From Jannaschia helgolandensis (GTDB taxonomy: Bacteria; Pseudomonadota; Alphaproteobacteria; Rhodobacterales; Rhodobacteraceae), in NCBI RefSeq assembly GCF_900109285.1, contig NZ_FNZQ01000006.1:124001-188000 (forward strand): a stretch of DNA of 64,000 nucleotides, read 5' to 3'. The notes below the pieces were generated by a model. The model did not search any database, was not told where the DNA came from, and saw only the letters and a list, made by a program, of their open reading frames with translations. This document shows positions 18,807 to 28,519 of this stretch, piece by piece (within the stretch, counting starts at the first letter, position 1; every line of letters starts with the position of its first letter). Made by a program: the position numbers and the translations under genes.

Positions 18807-20756
18807 TTATCGGTTCATTCGATTTTCGATCAGATCGTCCACAACCGACGGATCGGCCAAAGTCGAGGTATCGCCCAATGCACCGAAGTCGTTTTCTGCA
18901 ATCTTGCGGAGAATGCGCCGCATGATCTTGCCTGACCGTGTCTTCGGCAGACCCGGTGCCCATTGGATCAGATCAGGTTTCGCAATGGGTCCGATCTCGG
19001 AACGGACCCAGTCTGACAACTCCTTACGCAATGCGTCGTCAGGCTCCTGCCCCCCCATGAGCGTGACATAGGCATAGATACCCTGACCCTTTACGTCGTG
19101 CGGGTATCCAACGACTGCCGCTTCGGCCACCTTGGGGTGGGCGACCAACGCGCTTTCGACTTCGGCGGTGCCCATGCGGTGACCGGACACGTTGATCACG
19201 TCGTCGACCCGTCCCGTGATCCAGTAGTACCCGTCGGCATCGCGGCGGCAGCCATCACCGGTGAAATAGTAATTCTTGTAGTCGCTGAAATAGGTTTTCT
19301 CGAACCTCGCGTGATCGCCCCAGACGGTCCGCATCTGGGCGGGCCAGCTGTCCTTGATGCAAAGCACCCCTTCGGCGGCGGTCTCGTGGATTTCCTCGCC
19401 CGTCGTGGGCTCAAGGATGACGGGCTGAATGCCGAAGAACGGCAGGGTCGCGCTGCCCGGTTTGGTGGCTATGGCGCCGGGCAGGGGGGTCAGCAGGTGA
19501 CCGCCGGTTTCCGTCTGCCACCAGGTATCGACTATGGGGCAGCGGCCTTTGCCAATGATGTCGTTGTACCAGGCCCATGCCTCGGGATTGATCGGCTCAC
19601 CCACGGTTCCAAGAATGCGAAGGCTGCTCAGATCATACGGCTCCACGAAGGAATTGCCCTGCCCCATCAGCGCACGCAGGGCAGTCGGTGCGGTATAGAA
19701 CTGCGCAACCTTGTGTTTGTCGCAGACCGCCCAGAATCGGCCCGCGTCAGGATAGGTCGGCACCCCTTCGAACATCAGCGTCGTCGCGCCATTCGCCAGC
19801 GGGCCATAGACGATATAACTGTGACCCGTGACCCAGCCGACGTCCGCCGTGCACCAGAACACCTCGCCGTCCTTGTAGTCAAAGGTGTATTGGTGCGTCA
19901 TCGAGGCGTAGACGAGATAGCCCCCGGTCGTATGGACCACGCCCTTGGGCATCCCCGTCGAGCCGGACGTGTAGAGGATGAACAAAGTGTCCTCGGCGTT
20001 CATCTCCTCAGGCGGGCAGTCGTCGGAAACCTCTGCCTCCGCTTCATGCAGCCAGACGTCATTCTCCGGGCGGAACGCAACCTGTTGTCCGGTTCGCTTG
20101 ACCAACAGGCATTTGACGCTGTCGTCGCAATGCAGCAGCGCCTTGTTGACACTGTCCTTGAGGTTGGTGACCCGCCCGCCGCGCGGCGCGCCGTCAGCGG
20201 TGATGACGACCTTCGCGTCAGACCCGTTGATCCGCGCCGACAACGCCTCGGATGAGAAACCCGCGAAGACGATCGAATGGATCGCACCAATCCGCGCGCA
20301 GGCAAGCATCGCATAGGCGGCCTGCGGAATCATCGGCATATACAGGACGACGCGGTCGCCTTTGGTCACACCCATGCCTTTAAGGACGTTGGCCATCTTG
20401 CAGACATGGGAATGCAACTGCTGATAAGTGATGTGCTGCGCTTCGTCATCGGGCGAGTCCGGCTCCCAGATGATCGCGGTCTGCGTGCCCCTGTCTTTCA
20501 GGTGCCGGTCGATGCAGTTCGCGGCGACGTTCAGGGTGCCGTCCTCGAACCATTTGATCGATACGTTGCCCGGCGCGAAGCTGGTGTCCTTTACGCGGGT
20601 ATAGGGTTTGATCCAGTCGACGCGCTTGCCATGCTCGGCCCAGAACGCCTCGGGGTCTTCGACACTGGCCTGATACATCGCATCATAGGTCGCGCGATCG
20701 GCATGGGCATTCGCCGCCATCTCGGCGGAGGGCGGGAAAATCTGATCGTCTGGCAT
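18807..20756 (-). CDS. acs: acetyl-CoA synthetase
   Basis: 649 residues, the normal length for AMP-forming Acs. It converts acetate, ATP and CoA to acetyl-CoA. Motifs: [20 protein letters not shown] (phosphate loop), [53 protein letters not shown], and the acetylation-site lysine in [15 protein letters not shown]. It follows livF by 58 bases on the same strand, so it may be co-transcribed with the liv-type transporter, and ends at a strong terminator. The ScfR regulator at 26459 is a plausible controller. Confidence 0.97.
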   Translation of the reverse strand: MPDDQIFPPSAEMAANAHADRATYDAMYQASVEDPEAFWAEHGKRVDWIKPYTRVKDTSFAPGNVSIKWFEDGTLNVAANCIDRHLKDRGTQTAIIWEPDSPDDEAQHITYQQLHSHVCKMANVLKGMGVTKGDRVVLYMPMIPQAAYAMLACARIGAIHSIVFAGFSSEALSARINGSDAKVVITADGAPRGGRVTNLKDSVNKALLHCDDSVKCLLVKRTGQQVAFRPENDVWLHEAEAEVSDDCPPEEMNAEDTLFILYTSGSTGMPKGVVHTTGGYLVYASMTHQYTFDYKDGEVFWCTADVGWVTGHSYIVYGPLANGATTLMFEGVPTYPDAGRFWAVCDKHKVAQFYTAPTALRALMGQGNSFVEPYDLSSLRILGTVGEPINPEAWAWYNDIIGKGRCPIVDTWWQTETGGHLLTPLPGAIATKPGSATLPFFGIQPVILEPTTGEEIHETAAEGVLCIKDSWPAQMRTVWGDHARFEKTYFSDYKNYYFTGDGCRRDADGYYWITGRVDDVINVSGHRMGTAEVESALVAHPKVAEAAVVGYPHDVKGQGIYAYVTLMGGQEPDDALRKELSDWVRSEIGPIAKPDLIQWAPGLPKTRSGKIMRRILRKIAENDFGALGDTSTLADPSVVDDLIENRMNR

Positions 20757-20814
20757 GGGGTCTCCTTTGCCCGTGCGGGCCGCGTCGGGGCTGCATGGGC
20801 CCCCGATAATACAT

Positions 20815-21570
<756 letters not shown>

Positions 21571-21581
21571 CGAATGTCTCC

Positions 21582-22343
21582 TCAGTGCTCGGCGCTTTCG
21601 CCCAGATAGGCTTCGCGCACCTTGGGGTGGCCCTTGATCTTGTCGGGCGTGTCTTCGACCAGCGGGGTGCCTTGCGCCAGCACAGTGATCCATTCGGCCA
21701 GCGAAAAGACGACGTGCATGTCATGTTCGATGATGGCGATGGTGATCGGACGCGAGTCCTTGATCTGCTTCAGCAGATCGATGGTGTTGTTCGTGTCTGC
21801 CCGCGCCATGCCCGCCGTCGGTTCATCCAGCAGCAGAAGGCGCGGTTCCTGGGCAAGGCACATACCGATTTCCAGCCGTCGCTTGTCACCACGCGACATC
21901 GCCGCCGCATGCATGTTCCGTTTGTCGGCCATGTTCATGTCTTCGAGCATGTGTTCGGCCCGGTCGACGATTTCGCGGTCGCTCAGCAGCGCATGATAGG
22001 CTTGCAGCGAAAACGCACCGTCCCGCTTGGCCAGGCAGGGGATCATCATGTTTTCCATGACAGACAGATCGCCGAAGATTTCGGGCGTCTGGAAAACGCG
22101 CGAAATGCCCATCTGGTTGATCTCGTGCGGTTTGCGGCCCAGTACGGACTTGCCTTCGAAGCTGACCGATCCGGTGTCGGGAATCAGCTTGCCGACAAGA
22201 CAGTTCAGCAGGGTCGACTTGCCCGCGCCGTTCGGACCGATGATGGCGTGAACGGTGCCTTGGGTGATTGACAGGTTGATGTCCGACAGGGCCTGCAATC
22301 CGCCGAAGCGCTTACCGACGTTTTTGACCTCGAGAATACCCAT
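21582..22343 (-). CDS. livG: branched-chain amino acid-type ABC transporter, ATPase LivG
   Basis: 253 residues. Walker A GPNGAGKSTL, signature MSRGDKRRLEIGMCL and Walker B RLLLLDEPTAGMARADTNNT, with the elongated LivG insertion. The signature reads SRGDKR instead of SGGQ, as is common in one HAAT subfamily. Five bases separate it from the livM stop. Confidence 0.92.
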   Translation of the reverse strand: MGILEVKNVGKRFGGLQALSDINLSITQGTVHAIIGPNGAGKSTLLNCLVGKLIPDTGSVSFEGKSVLGRKPHEINQMGISRVFQTPEIFGDLSVMENMMIPCLAKRDGAFSLQAYHALLSDREIVDRAEHMLEDMNMADKRNMHAAAMSRGDKRRLEIGMCLAQEPRLLLLDEPTAGMARADTNNTIDLLKQIKDSRPITIAIIEHDMHVVFSLAEWITVLAQGTPLVEDTPDKIKGHPKVREAYLGESAEH

Positions 22344-22348
22344 GATGC

Positions 22349-23641
22349 TTACTCCCCAGCCTGACGTTGCTCGGCGGCATCGTCTTCTACGCCTGATGCC
22401 TTCCGGTCGCGCCGGAAGACTGTTGCAATCTTCTGCCCGCCCTGAACCAACCCGCCGGGCAGGAAGATGACGACAACCATGAAGAGAAGACCAAGCGTCA
22501 GGTTCCAGCCTTTGCCTACGAATGGGTAAACGATGGCGACGACCACATCTTGCATCCCGTCAGGCATGAAGGCGAACCAGGCTTGCAAGGTGGATTCGTT
22601 GATCTTGGAGAAGATGTTCTCGAAATACTTGATGAAGCCTGCACCCAGAACAGGCCCGATCAGGGTCCCGGCCCCACCGAGGATGGTCATAAGGACGACC
22701 TCTCCGCTTGCCGTCCACTGCATCCGTTCGGCCCCGGCCAACGGGTCCATTGCCGACAGAAGGCCACCGGCCAGCCCGGCGTACATTCCGGAGATGACAA
22801 AGGCGGCGAGCGTATAGGGCTTGGGGTTCAGCCCGGTGTAGTTCAACCGCTGCTGGTTCGACTTCACAGCTCGCAGCATCATCCCGAAAGGCGAGCGGAA
22901 CAGCCGAATTGCCAGATAGAAGCAAATCACCATGAAGAACGCCGACAAATAGTAGCCGACGTTGAACTGGAAATCCCACCTTCCCAACGACAACGTCTCG
23001 GTCTCGCGCATGGCAAGGCCGAAGATATGGGGCGCATTCACAGTGGTGGCCGGGTTGTGAAAGATCTGAGGATCATTGGTGTAGACCTGCAAGCCCGTCT
23101 CGCCGTTGGTCAGATTGAATTTGGGATTCGACAGAACCGAATAGGCCAGCGCGAAGGACATCTGCGCGAAGGCCAGCGTCAGGATCGAGAAATAGATCCC
23201 CGAACGACGCAGCGAGATGAACCCGATCAACAGGGCGAACAAGCCAGAAATGATGATCGCCAGTCCGATGCCCGGCAGGACATTGTATCCCAGCAGCTTG
23301 AACATCCAGACGCAGGAATAGCTGCCGACGCCGAGGAAGGCCGCATGGCCGAACGACAGATAGCCGGTCAGGCCGAACAGGATGTTGAAACCGATGGCGA
23401 AGATTCCGAAGATCACGAACCGCTGCATCAGGTCAGGATAGCCCGCGTTGAATTGCGCCATGGCCGAATCGGTCGGAAAAGGGTTCAGCAGGAACGGTGC
23501 CAACACCGTCAGCAGAATGACAATGACAAGCAGGGCAAAGTCCTTGCGCGTCAATCCCAGGATGCCGCCGCCGACTCGTTTGCGGGCCGGTTTGGCGGGC
23601 TCTGACGTCGGGGTGGCGATATGTTGTGTCTGGTCGGTCAT
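22349..23641 (-). CDS. livM: branched-chain amino acid-type ABC transporter, permease LivM
   Basis: 430 residues with 9-10 membrane helices. The opening is cytoplasmic ([19 protein letters not shown]); conserved LivM segments are [35 protein letters not shown], the EAA-like [25 protein letters not shown], and a C-terminal [16 protein letters not shown]. Forms the membrane channel with LivH. The ATG at 23641 is four bases from the livH stop. Confidence 0.92.
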   Translation of the reverse strand: MTDQTQHIATPTSEPAKPARKRVGGGILGLTRKDFALLVIVILLTVLAPFLLNPFPTDSAMAQFNAGYPDLMQRFVIFGIFAIGFNILFGLTGYLSFGHAAFLGVGSYSCVWMFKLLGYNVLPGIGLAIIISGLFALLIGFISLRRSGIYFSILTLAFAQMSFALAYSVLSNPKFNLTNGETGLQVYTNDPQIFHNPATTVNAPHIFGLAMRETETLSLGRWDFQFNVGYYLSAFFMVICFYLAIRLFRSPFGMMLRAVKSNQQRLNYTGLNPKPYTLAAFVISGMYAGLAGGLLSAMDPLAGAERMQWTASGEVVLMTILGGAGTLIGPVLGAGFIKYFENIFSKINESTLQAWFAFMPDGMQDVVVAIVYPFVGKGWNLTLGLLFMVVVIFLPGGLVQGGQKIATVFRRDRKASGVEDDAAEQRQAGE

Positions 23642-23645
23642 GTGC

Positions 23646-24677
23646 TCAGTCCTCCATCACGCCTTTGCGCCCCATCAGCCCGCGCGGACGCGTCAGAAGG
23701 ACGATCATGGCGACGAGGTAGATAATGATCTGGTTGATGCCGGGTACGGCGTTCGTGGCCCATGTGGTCGAGGCGAAGCTCTCAAGGATGCCCAGAAGGA
23801 AACCCGCCAGCACCGCGCCGGGAAGTGACCCCATGCCGCCGACGACGACGACGACGAAGGATAACACGAGGAAGTCCATGCCCATGTGATAGTTTGGCGG
23901 GTTGATCGGCGTGTACATCACTCCGGCCAGACCGGCGACGGCTGCGGCGATGCCGAACATGATGGTGAACCGCTTGTCGATGTTGATGCCCAGCAAGCCC
24001 ACGGTTTCCCGGTCGGCCATGCCTGCGCGGACTACCATTCCGAACGTCGTGAACTGCAGAAACGCGAAGACGGCGGCGATGATGACGCCCGCGAAAGCGA
24101 AATAGACCAGACGCCAGTAGGGATAGATGACGGTATTCGGATCGAAGCCCAGCAAAGTCCCGAAGTCGAATGACCCGCGAAATACGTCGGGGGCGGGGGT
24201 CGGGATAGGGTTCGCGCCGTAGAAATACTTGATGACCTCTTGCAGCACGATGGCGAGGCCAAACGTCACGAGGATCTGGTCAGCATGGGGGCGCTTGTAG
24301 AAATGCTTGATCAGCCCGCGTTCCATGATGAAGCCGAACAGGATCATCACCGGGATCGCCAGAAGGATGGCCAGTGGCACTGCCCAGTCAATCAGCGTGG
24401 CCCCGACCTCCGGCCCGAACCAGTTGACGACATAAGGCGTATCGATGGTTGCCGGATTTCCGAGGAAGTCGGTGCGGGTCGGGTCGATTGTCGTGGTCGA
24501 CAGCGACAGCAGCTTGGACATGGTTACGGCCACGAAGGCCCCGACCATGAACAGCGCGCCGTGAGCGAAGTTGACCACCCCCAGCGTGCCGAAGATCAGC
24601 GTCAGACCCAAGGCGATCAGCGCATAGGCGGACCCCTTGTCTAGGCCGTTGAGGATCTGGAGGATGAAGGCTTCCAT
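23646..24677 (-). CDS. livH: branched-chain amino acid-type ABC transporter, permease LivH
   Basis: 343 residues, all-helical membrane protein. LivH hallmarks: [43 protein letters not shown] split over the first two helices, [22 protein letters not shown], and [26 protein letters not shown] near the end. Start MEAFILQI at 24677; the extra upstream frame lacks homology. About 160 bases with a hairpin separate it from the binding-protein gene. Confidence 0.92.
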   Translation of the reverse strand: MEAFILQILNGLDKGSAYALIALGLTLIFGTLGVVNFAHGALFMVGAFVAVTMSKLLSLSTTTIDPTRTDFLGNPATIDTPYVVNWFGPEVGATLIDWAVPLAILLAIPVMILFGFIMERGLIKHFYKRPHADQILVTFGLAIVLQEVIKYFYGANPIPTPAPDVFRGSFDFGTLLGFDPNTVIYPYWRLVYFAFAGVIIAAVFAFLQFTTFGMVVRAGMADRETVGLLGINIDKRFTIMFGIAAAVAGLAGVMYTPINPPNYHMGMDFLVLSFVVVVVGGMGSLPGAVLAGFLLGILESFASTTWATNAVPGINQIIIYLVAMIVLLTRPRGLMGRKGVMED

Positions 24678-24794
24678 GGCCCGAGGTCTCCTGTAAGACG
24701 ATGCGTTCTGATTATGGGGCGGCATCGGGGTGCATGGGACGCGGGACCGCTGCCTTTGACGATCCGGCGACCGATGAACCGGCTGGGAAGGAAT

Positions 24795-24819
24795 GGGACC
24801 GTGCCAGTGACACGGCCCC
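24795..24819 (-). terminator. intercistronic hairpin between the substrate-binding and permease genes
   Basis: On the minus strand GGGGCCGTG and CACGGTCCC pair (one G-U) around a seven-base loop, 17 bases past the substrate-binding protein stop, without a T run. This is the usual place for an attenuating or RNA-stabilising hairpin that keeps binding-protein mRNA in excess over permease mRNA. Confidence 0.55.
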
Positions 24820-24835
24820 TTTTGTCAGCTTTCGC

Positions 24836-26212
24836 TTACGCGCCCGGGTTGCATTCGCCCAGTTCGCCACCGGCAAACATCGGGTGATCGACCGGGTATG
24901 TGACCTGCTCGGCCGGAGTGACCTCGACGATTTCAACAAGATCGAACTCGTTCTCCGGGTTCTCCTTGCCGCGCACGACGACCACGTCCTTGAAGCACTG
25001 GTGATCGCCAGCGCGGTAAAGCGTGGGGCCATTGCCCAGACCGTCGAACTCATAACCCTCCAGGGCTTCGACAACGGCGCAGGGATTGAACGAGCCGGCG
25101 CGGGTGACCGCATCCGCATACAGCATGGTCTGCGCATAACAGGTCTGAGCGGCCTGTGATGGCGGGAAGCCGTACTTTTCGCCAAACGATTTCACGAAGG
25201 CATTGGTGCCGGTATAACGCGCGCCCTTTTCGTTTTCGAGTTTCCAGTCCCAGTTCTGCGAGCCCACGATACCGGCAATGTTCTCGCCAGCACCCTGCGC
25301 CATTAGCTCCGAATAGAGCGGCACGACGATCTCGAATTGCTTGCCGTTGGCTTGCGCCTGACGGAGGCCGAACTGAACCGCGTTGGTCAGCGAGTTGACC
25401 ATGTTTCCGCCGTAGTGATTCAGGATCAGGACATCGGCACCGGAATTCAGAACTGGCGCGATGTAGGACGAGAAGTCCGTCGCGGCGAGCGGTGTGCGCA
25501 CGTCGTTGACGGTTTCCCAGCCCAGAGCTTCGGTCGCGGCGGCAATCGATTCCTGTTGGGTCCAGCCCCAAGTATAGTCTGCGGTCAGATGATAGGCTTT
25601 ACGGTCGGCACCATAAAGCTGCTCCAGCACGGGGGCGAGGGCGGCGGCGGACATATAGGCGTTGAAGAAGTGGCGGAAGCCATTGGCCTTCTTGTCCTTG
25701 CCCGTGGTGTCGTTCGAGTGCGTCAGGCCTGCCATGAAGATCACGCCAGCATCTTGGCAGAGGCCCTGAACGGCGACCGCGACACCGGACGAGGAGCCGC
25801 CCGAAATCATGATGGCGCCGTCTTTTTCGATCATCGACTTGGCCGAGGCGCGCGCCGCGTCCGACTTGGTCTGTGTGTCGCCGGTGACGAACTCGACCTT
25901 CTTGCCCAAGATGCCGGTGCCATCCAGAGCCTTGGACGAGAACGTCTGCATCATGCCGCCATCGCCCTCACCGTTCAGGTGCTGGACCGCGAGCTGAAAC
26001 GCACGAAGCTCGTCCGCGCCTTCGTCGGCATAGGGGCCGGTTTGGGGCACGTTGAAGCCGAGCGTGACCGTGTCGCCCTGAGGCGCATTGGTGAAACCGC
26101 TATGGGCGTCGGCCCAGACCGCGCCCGAGAAAACCGTTGGAATGGCAAGTCCGGCACCGGTTGCGGCACCGGTCTTCATCACGCCACGGCGAGTGAAATT
26201 CGATTTGGTCAT
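24836..26212 (-). CDS. branched-chain amino acid-type ABC transporter, periplasmic substrate-binding protein
   Basis: 458 residues, a type 1 periplasmic binding protein (Peripla_BP_6/LivJ-like). The N-terminus NFTRRGVMKTGAATGAGLAIP carries a twin arginine followed by a hydrophobic stretch, suggesting Tat export. Core segments: VTLGFNVPQTGPYADEGADELR, ISGGSSSGVAVAVQGLC and YTWGWTQQESIAAATEALG. First gene of the livKHMGF set. Amide/urea-type binding proteins look similar, so the ligand is open. Start MTKSNFTRRG at 26212. Confidence 0.88.
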   Translation of the reverse strand: MTKSNFTRRGVMKTGAATGAGLAIPTVFSGAVWADAHSGFTNAPQGDTVTLGFNVPQTGPYADEGADELRAFQLAVQHLNGEGDGGMMQTFSSKALDGTGILGKKVEFVTGDTQTKSDAARASAKSMIEKDGAIMISGGSSSGVAVAVQGLCQDAGVIFMAGLTHSNDTTGKDKKANGFRHFFNAYMSAAALAPVLEQLYGADRKAYHLTADYTWGWTQQESIAAATEALGWETVNDVRTPLAATDFSSYIAPVLNSGADVLILNHYGGNMVNSLTNAVQFGLRQAQANGKQFEIVVPLYSELMAQGAGENIAGIVGSQNWDWKLENEKGARYTGTNAFVKSFGEKYGFPPSQAAQTCYAQTMLYADAVTRAGSFNPCAVVEALEGYEFDGLGNGPTLYRAGDHQCFKDVVVVRGKENPENEFDLVEIVEVTPAEQVTYPVDHPMFAGGELGECNPGA

Positions 26213-26458
26213 TGAGACCCTCCCTGTTTTTGACGCCCCGCTCCCCCTCCTCCGAAGGTCCGCGCGACAGGCCCGTCCAGCTTGACGGGTCAACGGCACT
26301 ATCGACGACCTGAAGTGAAATCATCAATAACTCATAGACGGGATGCGATTTTATTGTAAATAATATGACAGACTTGTCCGGATACGTGTAAATTTTTTGT
26401 CCCGCACATGCAGCAAATCGCTTGCACGCGCAGCAATCGAACAAGGTCAGGAGGTTGT
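26213..26458. promoter_or_regulatory. divergent control region between the liv-acs operon and the ScfR gene
   Basis: 246 bases, AT-rich in the middle (26335-26400). Between 26409 and 26426 lies an imperfect inverted repeat, TGCAGCAAATCGCTTGCA, with GCAA/TTGC arms, just upstream of the regulator's start. ScfR/RamB-type proteins recognise AAAGTTTGC-like half-sites in actinobacteria, so this repeat is a reasonable but unproven operator candidate for autoregulation and control of acs. Confidence 0.4.
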
Positions 26459-27760
26459 ATGCCAAGGTCCATTCCAACCGGCAGCCGAATCCGCGAACGC
26501 CGCCTGGCCCTGGGACGCAAACAGACCGCCGTGGCCGGGACAGTGGGTATCTCGCCGTCCTATCTGAACCTGATCGAGCACAACCGCAGGGCGATCGGGG
26601 GCAGTCTTCTGTCACGCCTGGCCACAGCACTGGAAACCGATCGCGCCGCCCTGGCCGAAGACGGCGACGAAGCACTGATCGAGGAACTACGGGCGGCTGC
26701 AGGGGCACAGCAGAACAACGAGGCGGAGTTTGACGATGCCCCCGACCTGGCTCGTCGGTTTCCACACTGGGCCGGGTTGATCGCGGCGCAGGCGCGGGCC
26801 CTGGCCGCACAGGCCCGTACCATCGAGGCGCTATCGGACCGTCTGTCCCACGATCCGACACTGGCCGACGCAATGCACGAGTTATTGTCGACAGTGTCTG
26901 TCGTCCGCTCCACCGCCTCGATCCTTGCGCAGACGCCCGAGATCGACGCCAACTGGCTTGGCCGGTTTCATGCCAACCTCGACGCCGACAGCCGCAGGTT
27001 GGCCGATGGGGCCGAAGCCGTCGTCGGCCTGTTCGACCGGCAGGCGGCGCGCGGGGCGGACCGCATGCTGCCTTCCGAGACGGTTTCGCGGTTTCTGGAC
27101 GATGCGGGCCACCGGTTCGATGTGTTGGAACGGGACGGGGTCGCCGCCGTCCCGGACCTTGTCGGCGGTCTGACGGGGGAGGATGCGCGCGTCCTGGCCA
27201 CAGAAATTCTGACGGGCGACGCCGAGGACGCATCTCGACTGCCACGCGCGCTCGTCGAGGCAGCAGACGGCCCGGATGATCTGATCGCCGCTGCCGGGGG
27301 CGATCTGGCACTGGTTCTGCGGCGCATGGGTGTCGTCGATCCGGGGCGCGGATTGGTGATCTGCGATGCCGCCGGTGCACTGCTGCGGCGCAAGCCGGTG
27401 GCGGGATTTCCATTGCCGGTAATGGGGGCCGGATGTCCGCTCTGGCCTGTGTACACTGCGCTGGGTCAGCCGGGTCGCCCTCTGACCGTGGTGGTTGAAA
27501 CGCCGGACGGCGCGGACTGGCGCGTTCATGCCATCGCTCAGGCGGTGGCGGTCGCGGGGTTTGGCGCCGCGCCCGTGATACGCGCGACGATGCTGTTGAC
27601 CCGAACTCAAAGCGGCGGTGCGGGTGCGCCGGTCGGACCGGGCTGCCGCGTCTGTCCCCGCATTGAATGTCCGGCGCGTCGGGAACCGTCGGTCCTGTCG
27701 ACGCGACCGGATATGCTGGACATGGTGGACCTGACGGGGGACACTTTACCGCGTTCATGA
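26459..27760 (+). CDS. short-chain fatty acyl regulator, XRE family (ScfR/RamB-like)
   Basis: 433 residues. N-terminal XRE helix-turn-helix (SRIRERRLALGRKQTAVAGTVGISPSYLNLIEHNRR, residues about 7-45), then a helical region, and a C-terminal domain with the cysteine cluster CRVCPRIECPARREP (about 395-410) typical of short-chain fatty acyl transcriptional regulators (PF09856). Family members such as RamB sense acetyl/propionyl-level metabolites and control acetate and glyoxylate genes. Position divergent from livK...acs fits that role. ATG 26459 has AGGAGG upstream. Confidence 0.88.
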   Translation: MPRSIPTGSRIRERRLALGRKQTAVAGTVGISPSYLNLIEHNRRAIGGSLLSRLATALETDRAALAEDGDEALIEELRAAAGAQQNNEAEFDDAPDLARRFPHWAGLIAAQARALAAQARTIEALSDRLSHDPTLADAMHELLSTVSVVRSTASILAQTPEIDANWLGRFHANLDADSRRLADGAEAVVGLFDRQAARGADRMLPSETVSRFLDDAGHRFDVLERDGVAAVPDLVGGLTGEDARVLATEILTGDAEDASRLPRALVEAADGPDDLIAAAGGDLALVLRRMGVVDPGRGLVICDAAGALLRRKPVAGFPLPVMGAGCPLWPVYTALGQPGRPLTVVVETPDGADWRVHAIAQAVAVAGFGAAPVIRATMLLTRTQSGGAGAPVGPGCRVCPRIECPARREPSVLSTRPDMLDMVDLTGDTLPRS

Positions 27761-27778
27761 TCGGAGGGGAGGCCGGAC

Positions 27779-28201
27779 ATGATTGATATACCTTCTGCCG
27801 ATGCGCCTGTTGACGCGCCGCGCGGCCGTGTCCTGTTGATCGAGGACGAACCGAATATCGCCACCGCCATAGGCTTTCTGCTGCAACGAGAGGGCTGGCG
27901 CGTGTCCACCCATTCAGATGGCAGGACGGCGCTGGACGCGGTGGTGCGGCATGCGCCGGACGTGATCGTGCTGGACGTGATGTTGCCCGGCCAGTCCGGG
28001 TTCGAGGTGCTGGGAGGGTTGCGCGCCGGACAGAATGGCACGCGGGCAGATCTGCCGGTCCTGATGCTGACCGCCAAAGGCCAGACCAAGGATCGTGACC
28101 GGGCCGAGGCATTGGGCGTCAGCCGGTTCATGACCAAGCCTTTTTCGAACCGGGAATTGATCGAGGCCGTGCGTGATCTGGCGCGGACGGCACCCGGATG
28201 A
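27779..28201 (+). CDS. stand-alone response regulator receiver
   Basis: 140 residues, only a REC domain: acidic pocket EDE (about 22-24), phosphoacceptor Asp in VLDVMLPG (about 62), Thr in LMLTAKG (about 97) and the lysine of FMTKPFS (about 119). No DNA-binding output domain. It is followed with an ATGA overlap by a small membrane protein and then the sensor kinase at 28520, so it is probably that kinase's partner or a phosphate sink. Confidence 0.9.
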   Translation: MIDIPSADAPVDAPRGRVLLIEDEPNIATAIGFLLQREGWRVSTHSDGRTALDAVVRHAPDVIVLDVMLPGQSGFEVLGGLRAGQNGTRADLPVLMLTAKGQTKDRDRAEALGVSRFMTKPFSNRELIEAVRDLARTAPG

Positions 28202-28488
28202 CGGGCCGGGCGACGGCGGACCGAATGGCCACGGACGCCCAAACCCGCGCGCATCGCAGGGCACGTCTGGTGGATGCGGCCCGGCTGCTGCCGTTTCTGG
28301 GGGCGGTCCTGTTTCTGATCCCCGATCTGGTGCTGTCCGATGATCCGGCCGCTGCCGGGGCTACAGCACCTTGGCTTACGTATCTTTTCGCTTCGTGGTT
28401 GGGTCTGATCGGTCTGGCGCTCTGGATCGGGCGGTTGCACATGCGGGATCTGCGTGACGATGCAGATCGCGAAAGCGGGGCTGAATGA
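28198..28488 (+). CDS. small two-helix membrane protein in the sensor kinase operon
   Basis: 96 residues: a basic N-terminus (AQTRAHRRARLVDAARL), a first hydrophobic helix LLPFLGAVLFLIPDLVL, a short loop, a second helix WLTYLFASWLGLIGLALWIG, then an acidic tail. Starts inside the receiver stop (ATGA). I do not recognise a named family. Context suggests an accessory subunit of the symporter-kinase encoded next. Confidence 0.75.
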   Translation: MTGRATADRMATDAQTRAHRRARLVDAARLLPFLGAVLFLIPDLVLSDDPAAAGATAPWLTYLFASWLGLIGLALWIGRLHMRDLRDDADRESGAE

Positions 28489-28519
28489 TCGGCCATGCGC
28501 TTCTTGCAGGGCAGCGGAC

